Source: CAZZKJ01 sp964654695
Lineage (GTDB): Bacteria > Krumholzibacteriota > Krumholzibacteriia > WVZY01
Length of the DNA: 61,333 bases
Direction: 5' to 3'
Assembly (NCBI GenBank): GCA_964654695.1
Contig: CAZZKJ010000010.1
Coordinates: forward strand, 1-61,333
Part shown: one piece after another, positions 52,371 through 60,746 of the stretch
How positions within the stretch are numbered: position 1 is the stretch's first letter
Layout of the letters: each line of letters opens with the position of its first letter
Made by a program: the position numbers and the translations under genes
The notes under the pieces: model-generated
Database searches by the model: none
What the model saw: the letters and a program-made list of their open reading frames with translations, nothing else
What the model was told of the DNA's origin: nothing

Positions 52371-53150
52371 TCAATGAGGATATATTTTCATGTAAAACTC
52401 CCACATACTTCGTCCAAAACAGAAAACCAGGAACGCAGCAGGGGACAGAAATGATCCAAAAGCAACCGCTGTTTTCGCCCCACCTCCCTTTCGGATCAGA
52501 TAGAGCCCATAAATGCTGCCCATGAAGGAAGCCAGAAACAACACCGGAAAAACCATTTGCCAACCCAAAAAAGCGCCAATCATAGCCATAAGCTTTATAT
52601 CGCCTCCGCCCAGACCGTCGATTTTTCTAATCACCCTGTAAGCAACCGCTACCAGCACGAGCAGTCCCGCTCCCAATATTGACCCCAGGATCGATTCCAA
52701 AAACGTAGTTTCTAGATATAAATATGATCCCGCCCAACCCAGGATTATGCCGCCAAGAGATAGGACATCGGGTATAATCTTATGAAACCAATCTATGAAA
52801 GTAATTATCAGAAGAATGGAAAGAAGGACGTATATCCACAGGGCTTCCAGAGAGATTCCGTAATGATGAAATGCGAAAACAGCCAGAGCGCCCGACAGCA
52901 GTTCAACTGCAAAATAAGTCAAAGGTATTCTTGAAGAACATCCCCGGCAGCGGCCCCTCAATAACAAATAGCTGAGCAGCGGAATATTGTCATGCCATGA
53001 AATCACTTTCCCGCACTTCGGGCACGATGAACGCGGTTTAACAAGAGACTTGCCCCGAGGAAGCCTGTATATCACGACGTTATAAAAACTGCCGAAAATC
53101 AGGCCAAAAATCCCGGCGCAAATAAGATTAAAGCTGTGTAGTGGTATCAA
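52371..53150 (-). CDS. pilD: Prepilin peptidase / N-methyltransferase PilD
   Basis: 259 aa, about eight membrane helices. It cleaves and N-methylates prepilins. The cytoplasmic zinc loop has CPKCGK and CRGC, and the catalytic aspartates lie in FIDWFHKIIPD and GGGDIKLM. It starts inside the end of the TPR gene (23-nt overlap). A 262-bp regulatory gap separates it from pilM. Confidence 0.96.
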   Translation of the reverse strand: MIPLHSFNLICAGIFGLIFGSFYNVVIYRLPRGKSLVKPRSSCPKCGKVISWHDNIPLLSYLLLRGRCRGCSSRIPLTYFAVELLSGALAVFAFHHYGISLEALWIYVLLSILLIITFIDWFHKIIPDVLSLGGIILGWAGSYLYLETTFLESILGSILGAGLLVLVAVAYRVIRKIDGLGGGDIKLMAMIGAFLGWQMVFPVLFLASFMGSIYGLYLIRKGGGAKTAVAFGSFLSPAAFLVFCFGRSMWEFYMKIYPH

Positions 53151-53832
53151 TCCGGTTCTCTTTCGTCCGGGATTTTACTTTGAGCTTTTGGATATATCTG
53201 TCCGCAAGATCCTTGAGATATTGCTCGTCGGATTGCGTTTTGAGCTCTTCCCACATTTTTATGGACGTTTCATTATGGCCCGCCTTATCGTATAAGAATG
53301 CTGCGAAACGCTTGACATAATCAGGCCTGCCGGGCATCCGCGATGCAAGATCAAAATATCTTGCAGCCATATCAAAATCGGCTCGATCAATGTAATTAAG
53401 AAATCCTATCTCGAAAGGAAGCTCCCATGAATCGGGATTGTTGGCCATTCCCGTTCGAAGAATTTCCATTCCTTCTGTGAAAGCTTCTCTATCCTCGCAT
53501 ACGACCAGCGCTCCGAATATGTACACAAAAATGAAATGAGGATCGAGAGAAGTGGTGATTTCCGTCAATCCCTTGAAATAAGCAAGATCGTGATTGCCGG
53601 CCCTGTAATCGCCGTAGTACTGCACGGCCGACAGCCAAACCATATCGGCCACGAGTTCCTTGTATCCAAGGGAGATTTCATTTATCAGCTTTCCTGAAGG
53701 CAAATAGAGATCGTCGTGAAGATACGGTCTATAATTATATTCGCCCGCTCTGATGGTGAAAACCACAAGACCCGATATTATAACCAAGCTTAATAATACA
53801 ATCTTCGCGATTCCGGCGATTCTTGTTTGCAT
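53128..53832 (-). CDS. Membrane-anchored helical-repeat protein of the pil cluster
   Basis: 234 aa. One N-terminal membrane helix (about 9-28), then an extracytoplasmic helical domain with TPR-like units (LPFEIGFLNYIDRADFDMAARYFDLA). It lies between the ABC permease and pilD and shares a stop/start base with the permease gene, so it probably works with the transporter. It occupies the part of the locus where Myxococcus has the third ABC-associated gene, pilG, but I see no clear homology. Confidence 0.72.
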   Translation of the reverse strand: MQTRIAGIAKIVLLSLVIISGLVVFTIRAGEYNYRPYLHDDLYLPSGKLINEISLGYKELVADMVWLSAVQYYGDYRAGNHDLAYFKGLTEITTSLDPHFIFVYIFGALVVCEDREAFTEGMEILRTGMANNPDSWELPFEIGFLNYIDRADFDMAARYFDLASRMPGRPDYVKRFAAFLYDKAGHNETSIKMWEELKTQSDEQYLKDLADRYIQKLKVKSRTKENRIDTTTQL

Positions 53833-54596
53833 TATTTTATCTCTTTCACCCGAAAAATAAGCGCGCTGAGAAGCAGAAGAAACAGCGTATAAAACAGACC
53901 GTATATAGTGACCGTATACAGGAATCCGTCCTGTAGCGGGAGCCCATGAACCGCCTCCTGCCTTATATTGAAAAGTGATAAATCCGGAAGTATATAAAAG
54001 GCCGCCCTGCTTATTATTTTGAATGCGCCGTCACCGATGCTTTGTCCAAAAATTAATATGTCCTTGCTGAGATGACCACCGGCGAAAATGCAAAGGGTAA
54101 AAAATGCGCTCATAACGGGAGTGCTGAAAGATGAAAATAAAGCCATGAAGCCCGCTATCAACATCATTTCAATAACCGACAAATAAACCGACCACAATAT
54201 GGCTCCTGTAACGGGTGTTTTGCTTAGAAACATCATACTCAAGAACACGGCTACCATAAAAACCATAACAATCAAAATAGTTGTAATGGTGCCGAGGTAT
54301 TTACCTATTATGAAATCCACCCTTCCGACCGGTTTGGACAGGATGGTCGAAAGAATACCTTTTTCCTTTTCCCTGTAAAACGACGTCGCGCCCAGAAGAA
54401 TAATCAAAAGCACGGCCAGAATGGATACCGAAGCCAGGCCGATATCGATTATGATTTTTTGTTGAGCTCCGACTGCCAGCGGAGATAACACGTAAGAAGC
54501 AACCATCAAAATAAAAGCAAACACCAGAACAACCAGCGGCACTTTTTCTTTCATATAACCTTTTACAGTGTTCTGAGCTATTATCAGGATTGGCAT
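53832..54596 (-). CDS. ABC-2-type permease, PilI-like
   Basis: 254 aa with six predicted membrane helices and an FYREKEKGILSTILSKPVGR segment typical of ABC-2 export permeases. It starts inside the end of the ATPase gene (13-nt overlap). In Myxococcus xanthus an ABC transporter (PilG/H/I) lies at the same place, between pilA and pilD, and is needed for pilus assembly; this gene would correspond to PilI by position. Confidence 0.8.
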   Translation of the reverse strand: MPILIIAQNTVKGYMKEKVPLVVLVFAFILMVASYVLSPLAVGAQQKIIIDIGLASVSILAVLLIILLGATSFYREKEKGILSTILSKPVGRVDFIIGKYLGTITTILIVMVFMVAVFLSMMFLSKTPVTGAILWSVYLSVIEMMLIAGFMALFSSFSTPVMSAFFTLCIFAGGHLSKDILIFGQSIGDGAFKIISRAAFYILPDLSLFNIRQEAVHGLPLQDGFLYTVTIYGLFYTLFLLLLSALIFRVKEIK

Positions 54597-55594
54597 TCTT
54601 CTCTCCCGTCGCTCATAATAAGGGTGCGGTCTTTATTTGTTTTGGCGCCATCCACATCTGAATCGCCTGCTTCCTGATCTCTTAACGTTTTTATGAGATA
54701 ATCCTCGAGCGTTGCCTTCGCGCGGCGAACCTCCATCACTTCTCCTCCCTGGGAGTAAATACTGTCGATAAGAGTTTTTAGCATATCCTCTCTTTCGCAT
54801 TTGAAAACCGCAGCATCATTATGAGATTGCGCGAGCACAACTCCCTTCATCTCCGCGCAGAGTTCCTCTGGGGATATACCGGAGGCCGTTACTTCCGTGC
54901 AGCCGGGAATGGTTTCATACAGATCCCGCATATCCAGAAAACGGGCTATACCGCCGTTTTTCAATATTCCGACCCGATCGCAAACCGATTCAACGTCCGG
55001 AACGATATGTGAACTGAGAAGTATGGTCTTTCCTTCTTTTTTGAGCGACAGCAGAACTTCCTTCAGGTCTTTTCTTCCCAAGGGATCAAGTCCGGAATAC
55101 GGTTCATCCAGGAGCAGGATATCGGGATTGTTTATAAGTGCTATGGCGATGCCCAATCTCTGCCGCATCCCTTTTGAAAATTTTTTTATTTTGAGCCCGC
55201 CCGTTTCCTCCAGGCCGGCCAGTCGAAGCATCTCTCCGGTTCTGATTCGGAGTTCATCTTTTGGAATGCCGAAAAATCTTCCGGTAAGACCGAGCATTTC
55301 TTTCGCGGTAAGATAGGCGTAAAGCCCGACGTTTTCGCTCAAAAAGCCTATCCTCTTGAGAGATCGGGGTGTTATGCCGGTTGAACCTAAAACCGATACT
55401 TTGCCTTTATCGGGTTTCAAGAAACCCAGAATTATCTTAATGGTGGTAGTTTTGCCGGCGCCGTTATGACCGAGAAATCCGAAAATCTCGCCGGTTTTCA
55501 GGCTGAAGGATAAATCGGACAAAACTCGGCGTTTTTTGCCGAGCATGCCGATACGAAAGGATTTTGATATGTTTTCCAGCTCAAGTATAAGCAT
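54584..55594 (-). CDS. ABC transporter ATPase, PilH-like
   Basis: 336 aa from the ATG at 55594; a further 15 codons upstream are open. Walker A is GHNGAGKTT, the signature FSKGMRQRLGIA, and Walker B LLLDEPYSGLDPLG. A C-terminal DUF4162-like extension (about 225-310) follows, as in CcmA/NatA-type exporters. It lies between pilA and the permease and matches Myxococcus PilH by position. Confidence 0.85.
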   Translation of the reverse strand: MLILELENISKSFRIGMLGKKRRVLSDLSFSLKTGEIFGFLGHNGAGKTTTIKIILGFLKPDKGKVSVLGSTGITPRSLKRIGFLSENVGLYAYLTAKEMLGLTGRFFGIPKDELRIRTGEMLRLAGLEETGGLKIKKFSKGMRQRLGIAIALINNPDILLLDEPYSGLDPLGRKDLKEVLLSLKKEGKTILLSSHIVPDVESVCDRVGILKNGGIARFLDMRDLYETIPGCTEVTASGISPEELCAEMKGVVLAQSHNDAAVFKCEREDMLKTLIDSIYSQGGEVMEVRRAKATLEDYLIKTLRDQEAGDSDVDGAKTNKDRTLIMSDGREECQS

Positions 55595-55633
55595 GGCAAG
55601 TATTTTCCCACTTTTGAATTTTCTTAGTATACT

Positions 55634-55648
55634 GCACAATTCGTACCA
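55634..55648 (-). promoter_or_regulatory. Weaker sigma-54-like element before the ABC transporter
   Basis: TGGTACG-AATT-GTGC on the minus strand, GG and GC 12 nt apart. Predicted start near 55622, about 28 nt before the ABC ATPase ATG. TATACT at 55632-55627 overlaps it and could serve sigma-70 instead. Confidence 0.35.
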
Positions 55649-55656
55649 CTAAGCAT

Positions 55657-55689
55657 AAGGGCGAAAGAGAACCGATCTCTTTCGCCCTT
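55657..55689 (-). terminator. Strong hairpin after pilA, without a T-run on the minus strand
   Basis: AAGGGCGAAAGAGA pairs perfectly over 14 bp with TCTCTTTCGCCCTT around a 5-nt loop. It begins about 28 nt after the pilA stop. On the minus strand it is followed by ATGCTTAG rather than a T-run; the T-run lies on the plus-strand side. It may stabilise the pilA mRNA end or slow read-through into the ABC genes. Confidence 0.5.
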
Positions 55690-55716
55690 TTTCGGGATCT
55701 TACGCTCAGAGGTGGC

Positions 55717-56148
55717 TTAGGAACCACTCGACAGCGTAAGGATTACGTTACCACCCTTACCTGCACCGGTAATCGTATACCCCACGTTTACGGTAGCCTG
55801 GACTATCGGCACATAGCCGGTCTGTCCTTCAGCGCCGGCCGCGCCGTTTCTGGGCTCCGAGGCAATCTTGGTAAAAGGATTAGCCAGAAGAGCGGCGCCG
55901 GGCAGCATGTCGGTAATCGTCTCGTTACCCGGTGTTACGTCTGTGTCTACATCCGCTGCATAGACTCCATCGTTCTGGACTGCAAAATCCTCGGAAGCCA
56001 GCTGTACCGTATGACAGTTCGATTTCGTCGAGGCCTCTTTCGCACGAGCCTGCATACGAATAAAGTTGGGGATTGCAATTGCCGCCAGAATACCGATAAT
56101 GACGACCACAATCATAAGCTCGATGAGGGTGAAACCTTTGTTGCGCAT
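55717..56148 (-). CDS. pilA: Major type IV pilin PilA
   Basis: 143 aa from the ATG at 56148 (GGGAGG upstream). The short leader MRNKG is cleaved before FTLIEL, with Glu5 of the mature pilin present and a long hydrophobic helix. The globular part has only one Cys (in SNCHTVQ), so the usual C-terminal disulfide loop cannot form. It ends GGNVILTLSSGS. It is placed between pilR and the ABC genes and has its own sigma-54 promoter and 3' hairpin. Confidence 0.96.
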   Translation of the reverse strand: MRNKGFTLIELMIVVVIIGILAAIAIPNFIRMQARAKEASTKSNCHTVQLASEDFAVQNDGVYAADVDTDVTPGNETITDMLPGAALLANPFTKIASEPRNGAAGAEGQTGYVPIVQATVNVGYTITGAGKGGNVILTLSSGS

Positions 56149-56254
56149 CTGTGAACCTCCCTTCAGTTCGTTTAACCTCAGGTCTCTCAACCTTATAGAT
56201 AGATGCTGAAGTTACTAACCACTGGACCGAACTCCCGATCCTGCACGCTATTTC

Positions 56255-56269
56255 GCAAGTAGTATGCCA
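56255..56269 (-). promoter_or_regulatory. Sigma-54 promoter of pilA
   Basis: TGGCATA-CTAC-TTGC followed by GAA on the minus strand, with GG and GC 12 nt apart. Predicted start near 56243 and a leader of about 95 nt. PilR, encoded just upstream, has the matching sigma-54 activator domain; pilA is a known PilR/sigma-54 target in other bacteria. Confidence 0.78.
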
Positions 56270-56292
56270 AAGAGCGCGAACAGCGGAAATGT

Positions 56293-56319
56293 ATAAACTA
56301 TTATATAATAATCGTTTAT
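56293..56319. promoter_or_regulatory. Imperfect palindrome upstream of the pilA promoter
   Basis: The 27-nt stretch begins ATAAAC and ends GTTTAT, with an AT-rich inverted repeat between. Its centre lies about 63 bp upstream of the predicted pilA start. It could bind PilR or a bending protein. Confidence 0.4.
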
Positions 56320-56334
56320 GTGATAACGGCAAAC

Positions 56335-56365
56335 TCCCCTTTCGGCCTGTAGGGCCAAGAGGGGA
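56335..56365 (-). terminator. Weak hairpin between pilR and pilA
   Basis: CCCCT and GGCC pair with GGCC and AGGGG in an imperfect stem about 40 nt after the pilR stop. It is followed only by GTTTGCC, so it is at best a partial terminator. Confidence 0.35.
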
Positions 56366-56403
56366 GCAATGAGGGAAGGAGCTTGCAAAAGGCACGTTAA
56401 GTA

Positions 56404-57789
56404 TCAATCGACGAGCTGCTTCTTGCCCTCCTTTTCCAGACCGTATCTCTGGATTTTTCTGTACAGGGTGGAGGCATTTATACCCAGGACCTGGCTGGCT
56501 TTTTTCTTCTGCCAGCTGGTGTCGTTGAGAACCTTTATGAGGTATTCTTTTTCCAATTCCTCCAGCGTGACTTGGGTCCTATCCATGATCAGATGACTGC
56601 TGCTTTTATTCTTGTATCTCAACCCTTCAGGCAGGGAGTCCACACTTATTTCGTTTGCCTCCTCGAGAATAACGGCTCTCTCTATTACATTTTCCAATTC
56701 TCTCACGTTGCCCGGCCAATTATAATTTACCAATACTTCCATCGCTTCTTTAGAAATTGTCTTTTGATCATTCGGTTTCAGATTCTTATTGAACCTTTGG
56801 AGAAAATGCGCTGCGAGCAGCGGGATATCATCCCTGCGTTTTCTCAACGGCGGTAATTGAATGGGTATAACGTTCAGTCGGTAGAAAAGATCTGCTCTGA
56901 ATCTCTTTTCCTGTACGGCATTCTCGAGATCGGCATTGGTTGCTGCAACTAGCCTTACGTCGACTTTCATGGGATTGGTGCCGCCGACGGGAATAATTTC
57001 CTTTTCCTGTAAAACCCTCAGGAGCTTGACCTGAATCGTGGGGGAGGTTTCTCCAACTTCGTCCAGAAAAAACGTTCCTCCCTGCGCAACCTTAAACAGC
57101 CCCTCCTTGTCCTTTATGGATCCGGTGAAAGATCCCTTGACATGTCCGAACAATTCGCTCTCTAAGAGGCTCTCCGGAAGCGCTCCGCAGTTAATACTGA
57201 CAAAGGGATTGTTGGCACATTTAGAGCTGAAATGAATGGCCCTGGCAATAAGTTCCTTGCCCGTTCCGCTTTCTCCATAGATTAGAATCGTACTATCAGT
57301 ATTAGCAACCTTATCTATCATTCTAAAAACCTTCATTATTTCTTCACTTTTGCCGATGATGGTTTTGGAGTCACTGGATTTTTTCAACTGTCTTCTTAAA
57401 AAATTATTCTCTGCCTTGACGCGCTTCATATCCAACGCGTTTCTCACAACCATTTTTATTTCATCATTCTTGGCATGCTTGATGAGATAATGAAAGGCTC
57501 CCTTATTAACTGCATCTATAGCGGTTTTCTGGGAAGCATACGCGGTCATGATAATGACCGGTACGGCTGGATCGGTTTTTTTAATCTCGGTCAACACCTC
57601 TATGCCGTCCATACCGGACATTTTTATATCGGTCAGAACCACATCGAATTTTTCATTGTTGATGCGTTCCAAAGCCTTTCTACCGCTGTGAACTGTCGTG
57701 ATCTTATAGCCTTCCTTGCGAAGCATTATGGACAGAAACTGGCACATGCTTTTTTCGTCATCTACAATAAGAATCTTTTCGCCTGCCAT
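56404..57789 (-). CDS. pilR: Sigma-54-dependent response regulator PilR
   Basis: 461 aa. Receiver domain with phospho-acceptor D54, then an AAA+ sigma-54 activator domain (Walker A GESGTGKE near 170; GSFTGS, a variant of the GAFTGA loop that touches sigma-54), and a C-terminal Fis-type helix-turn-helix (QVLGINASTLYRKIQ). The receiver has LIKH where Lys-Pro is normal. It lies 36 bp after pilS. It should activate pilA and perhaps pilM. Confidence 0.94.
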   Translation of the reverse strand: MAGEKILIVDDEKSMCQFLSIMLRKEGYKITTVHSGRKALERINNEKFDVVLTDIKMSGMDGIEVLTEIKKTDPAVPVIIMTAYASQKTAIDAVNKGAFHYLIKHAKNDEIKMVVRNALDMKRVKAENNFLRRQLKKSSDSKTIIGKSEEIMKVFRMIDKVANTDSTILIYGESGTGKELIARAIHFSSKCANNPFVSINCGALPESLLESELFGHVKGSFTGSIKDKEGLFKVAQGGTFFLDEVGETSPTIQVKLLRVLQEKEIIPVGGTNPMKVDVRLVAATNADLENAVQEKRFRADLFYRLNVIPIQLPPLRKRRDDIPLLAAHFLQRFNKNLKPNDQKTISKEAMEVLVNYNWPGNVRELENVIERAVILEEANEISVDSLPEGLRYKNKSSSHLIMDRTQVTLEELEKEYLIKVLNDTSWQKKKASQVLGINASTLYRKIQRYGLEKEGKKQLVD

Positions 57790-57825
57790 TCAATATCTCC
57801 CAGGTTATTGCCTGATCATTGTCGA

Positions 57826-59502
57826 TTACATTCCTGATCGTTGAAATACTGCCTCTCTGGTTTCCCTGTATATGGGCATTACTACTGAGAATTCCGCTCC
57901 ACCTTCTTCGCGGTTCTTGAATTCGATAATCCCTCCATGAGCAGTGATGATTTTGTTTGCGATAGCCAGTCCCAAACCTGTTCCACCCTCCTTGGTCGTA
58001 AAGAACGGCTCAAAAAGTTTCCTTTTCTCATCATCGCTAATTCCGGGACCCTCATCGATAAACGCCACTTTAACGCGCTCGTTATCGTGAGGTTCCATTG
58101 TGATTACAAGCTCTCCGCCTGATTCCATAGCTTCGCAGGCATTGACCGCCAGATTCAGAAACACCTGCTTCATCTGCTCTTCATCGGCTTTTATCTCTAA
58201 ATCACCGCAATCGCCCAGGATTTCGGCTCTTATCCCCCGTTTTAATATTCTGGTGTTCTTGAGCAGCGTAAGCATCTCCTCAAGAACGCTCTGCAAATTG
58301 ACCCTGCTTGCGGCAGGCATGCGGATCCTGGCAAACTCGAGGAAATCATTTATTATGCGATCCAACCTGTCGGATTCCTTCATTATGAGCTCCATAAGGT
58401 GCTTATGCTCCCCTGACAATCTGAGATCGTTATAGAGCATTTCGATTGAACCGCTGATCGAAGCCAGGGGATTTCGCAGCTCATGGGCGATACCGGCGGA
58501 CAGTTGCCCGATAGCTGCAAGCCTGTCGGCTTTCCTGATTCGAGTTTGCATCTCGCGTACTTCCGTAAGATCCTGGAAAACAGCAATTACCCCCCTGCGA
58601 ATACCTTCATCGTCATTGAGAAGCGAAATACTTATCCCCATTGGAACCGCTTTTCTCCCGCCGCTACGAACGGTTATTTCATGTCTAAACCGGCTTCTAC
58701 CGGCTTTTAGCGCCGAATTGAGCTCAAAGGCAAGTTCGGGAATCGAGTATTGAAAAGCATCCTGCAGATTCATGGAGACTATATCCCGCCGCGCAATCGA
58801 AAGTATTTCTTCGGCTGCGGGATTAATTGTCAGGATCTTGCCTTCTGAATCCGCAACCAACACACCGCTGCTCATATGGTTTAGTATATTATCGGTATCT
58901 ACTCTCAACCTCTTGAGACGGGTTTCAGCATTTTCAAGCTGTATAACTTTTATCTTCATTTTTCCCGATATATATCCGGACACCGCGCCTACGAGAAGGA
59001 ATATTGAAACATGCATATAGCTCTGAAGAATACCGGCCGCATCCGCATATTCCAAGCCGCCGGCGGGAGGATCTAGATAACCCCTTCCCGCAGCCAATCC
59101 GTATAATATGTAGCAGACCGACGCGGCGGCGGCCGCTCCAATGCCGCCGGGTATTTGAAGCAGCAGGGCCGCGGATATGATCGTCAGGCAGAAGATGAGC
59201 GAGAATTGGCTCGCCATTCCCCCGCTGTAATGAATTATAGCGGTCTCCAGAATGATATCCGACATTATGATTCCCCAAAGCGCGTACGCGGGCTTAATTC
59301 CCAGCCGCAGACCAGGGTATAACAGGCCTCCGGTAAAATAGCTTATAACCAGAAGAACGTATAAAGCCCTTACCGGAAATCCATCGCGGCTGAGTTGAAG
59401 AATCATGATTCCCGTCCCGAATACCAGGGCGGCAATAATCATCCTCAAGACAAGAAAGGTGCTTATACTTCTTGAGCCCTTGATCGATGCAACAGCTGCC
59501 AA
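57826..59502 (-). CDS. pilS: Membrane sensor histidine kinase PilS
   Basis: 558 aa. About six membrane helices (about 15-185), a PAS domain (about 205-310), the H-box AHELRNPLASISG, and the kinase ATP site with NLAVNACEAM, DEGPGISD and GTGLGLAIA. The start is a TTG at 59502 with GGGGGA 6 nt upstream. Together with pilR it forms the pilin control system. Confidence 0.93.
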   Translation of the reverse strand: MAAVASIKGSRSISTFLVLRMIIAALVFGTGIMILQLSRDGFPVRALYVLLVISYFTGGLLYPGLRLGIKPAYALWGIIMSDIILETAIIHYSGGMASQFSLIFCLTIISAALLLQIPGGIGAAAAASVCYILYGLAAGRGYLDPPAGGLEYADAAGILQSYMHVSIFLLVGAVSGYISGKMKIKVIQLENAETRLKRLRVDTDNILNHMSSGVLVADSEGKILTINPAAEEILSIARRDIVSMNLQDAFQYSIPELAFELNSALKAGRSRFRHEITVRSGGRKAVPMGISISLLNDDEGIRRGVIAVFQDLTEVREMQTRIRKADRLAAIGQLSAGIAHELRNPLASISGSIEMLYNDLRLSGEHKHLMELIMKESDRLDRIINDFLEFARIRMPAASRVNLQSVLEEMLTLLKNTRILKRGIRAEILGDCGDLEIKADEEQMKQVFLNLAVNACEAMESGGELVITMEPHDNERVKVAFIDEGPGISDDEKRKLFEPFFTTKEGGTGLGLAIANKIITAHGGIIEFKNREEGGAEFSVVMPIYRETREAVFQRSGM

Positions 59503-59505
59503 GTT

Positions 59506-60717
59506 TTATCCCCCGGCAATGACGTTTATGAGTTTGAACATAGGTAGATACATTGCGATAAGCATGCCGCCGACAATCACGCCCATAACCACAATCATTA
59601 TTGGTTCTATGACCGAGGTCATCGATTCAACCGCGGTATCGACTTCATCGTCGTAGAAGTTTGCGATTTTCTCTAGCATTTCATCGAGAGCTCCGGTTTC
59701 TTCTCCTACTCCGATCATCTGCACGACCATTGGCGGGAAAACCCCGCTTTCCTTGAGCGGCTCTGCAATTGTATTTCCCTGGCTTATGCTTTCACGGGTT
59801 TTGAATATAGCGTCTTCGATAACCTTGTTCCCTGCCGTTCGGGCGGTTATTTCCAGACCGTTGAGGATGGGAACTCCGCTGGAAACCAGGGTTCCAAGCG
59901 TCCGGGTAAATCTGGCAACCGCGGATTTTCTGAGAACATTTCCGAGAATCGGAACCCTGAGCATAAATTTGTCAACTTTGCCGCGGCCAATCTCGGATTT
60001 ATAAAAGCGTCTGAATAAAAACGCCGCCGTGGATATTGCGCCAATAAGCAAATACCATTGATGCCGCAGAAAATTACTGACTCCCAGAACTACTTTGGTC
60101 GGCAGGGGCAGTTCGCCTCCGAAATCCGAAAACATCTTCGCGAAGGTCGGTATGATGAATAGCAGCATGAATACGGTAGCACCGGCGGCAACAACAAAAA
60201 CCACCGTGGGATACATGAGCGCGCTTTTGACTTTTCTCGCCAGCGCTTCAGCTTTTTCGAGATACACCGCCAACCGATTCAGAATCTGGTCGAGAATACC
60301 GCCGGCTTCCCCGGCTTCAACCATATTGACATAGAGGCGGCTGAAAACCGGATGCTTGCCCAGCGCTTCGCCAAGTGTGGCTCCGCCTTCTACATCAATC
60401 ATTACCGTGGATATTATTTTTTGGAAATTCGCCTTATCCATCTGCGCGGATAGAATATCGAGGCACTGTACCATTGGCAGCCCCGCGTTTATCATAGTAG
60501 CGAACTGCCTGGTGAAAATGCCCATGTCCTTGACGGAGATTTTGTTCCTCCCCGGAAGTGCTAATGACAGCTGCCGTGATTTTTCCTTCAAAGAAGTTAC
60601 GATTATCTTGCGCTTTCGGAGATATCCGACCAATTCCTGCTTATTATCTGTGACATACTCGCCTGAGAGTATTTCCCCACTCGGGCTTCTGCCTTTCCAT
60701 ACGAATGTCGTTGCCAT
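59506..60717 (-). CDS. pilC: Type IV pilus platform protein PilC
   Basis: 403 aa, GspF family, inner membrane. Two repeats of the T2SSF domain (about 70-195 and 272-395) with membrane helices near 170-195, 215-240 and 375-400. Conserved stretches are FTRQFATMINAGLPMVQCL and its second copy FTRTLGTLVSSGVPILNGL. AAGGGGG precedes the ATG. It lies between pilT and pilS. Confidence 0.96.
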   Translation of the reverse strand: MATTFVWKGRSPSGEILSGEYVTDNKQELVGYLRKRKIIVTSLKEKSRQLSLALPGRNKISVKDMGIFTRQFATMINAGLPMVQCLDILSAQMDKANFQKIISTVMIDVEGGATLGEALGKHPVFSRLYVNMVEAGEAGGILDQILNRLAVYLEKAEALARKVKSALMYPTVVFVVAAGATVFMLLFIIPTFAKMFSDFGGELPLPTKVVLGVSNFLRHQWYLLIGAISTAAFLFRRFYKSEIGRGKVDKFMLRVPILGNVLRKSAVARFTRTLGTLVSSGVPILNGLEITARTAGNKVIEDAIFKTRESISQGNTIAEPLKESGVFPPMVVQMIGVGEETGALDEMLEKIANFYDDEVDTAVESMTSVIEPIMIVVMGVIVGGMLIAMYLPMFKLINVIAGG

Positions 60718-60746
60718 AAAATCCCCCTTGAGCGAACTTTTTCTGA

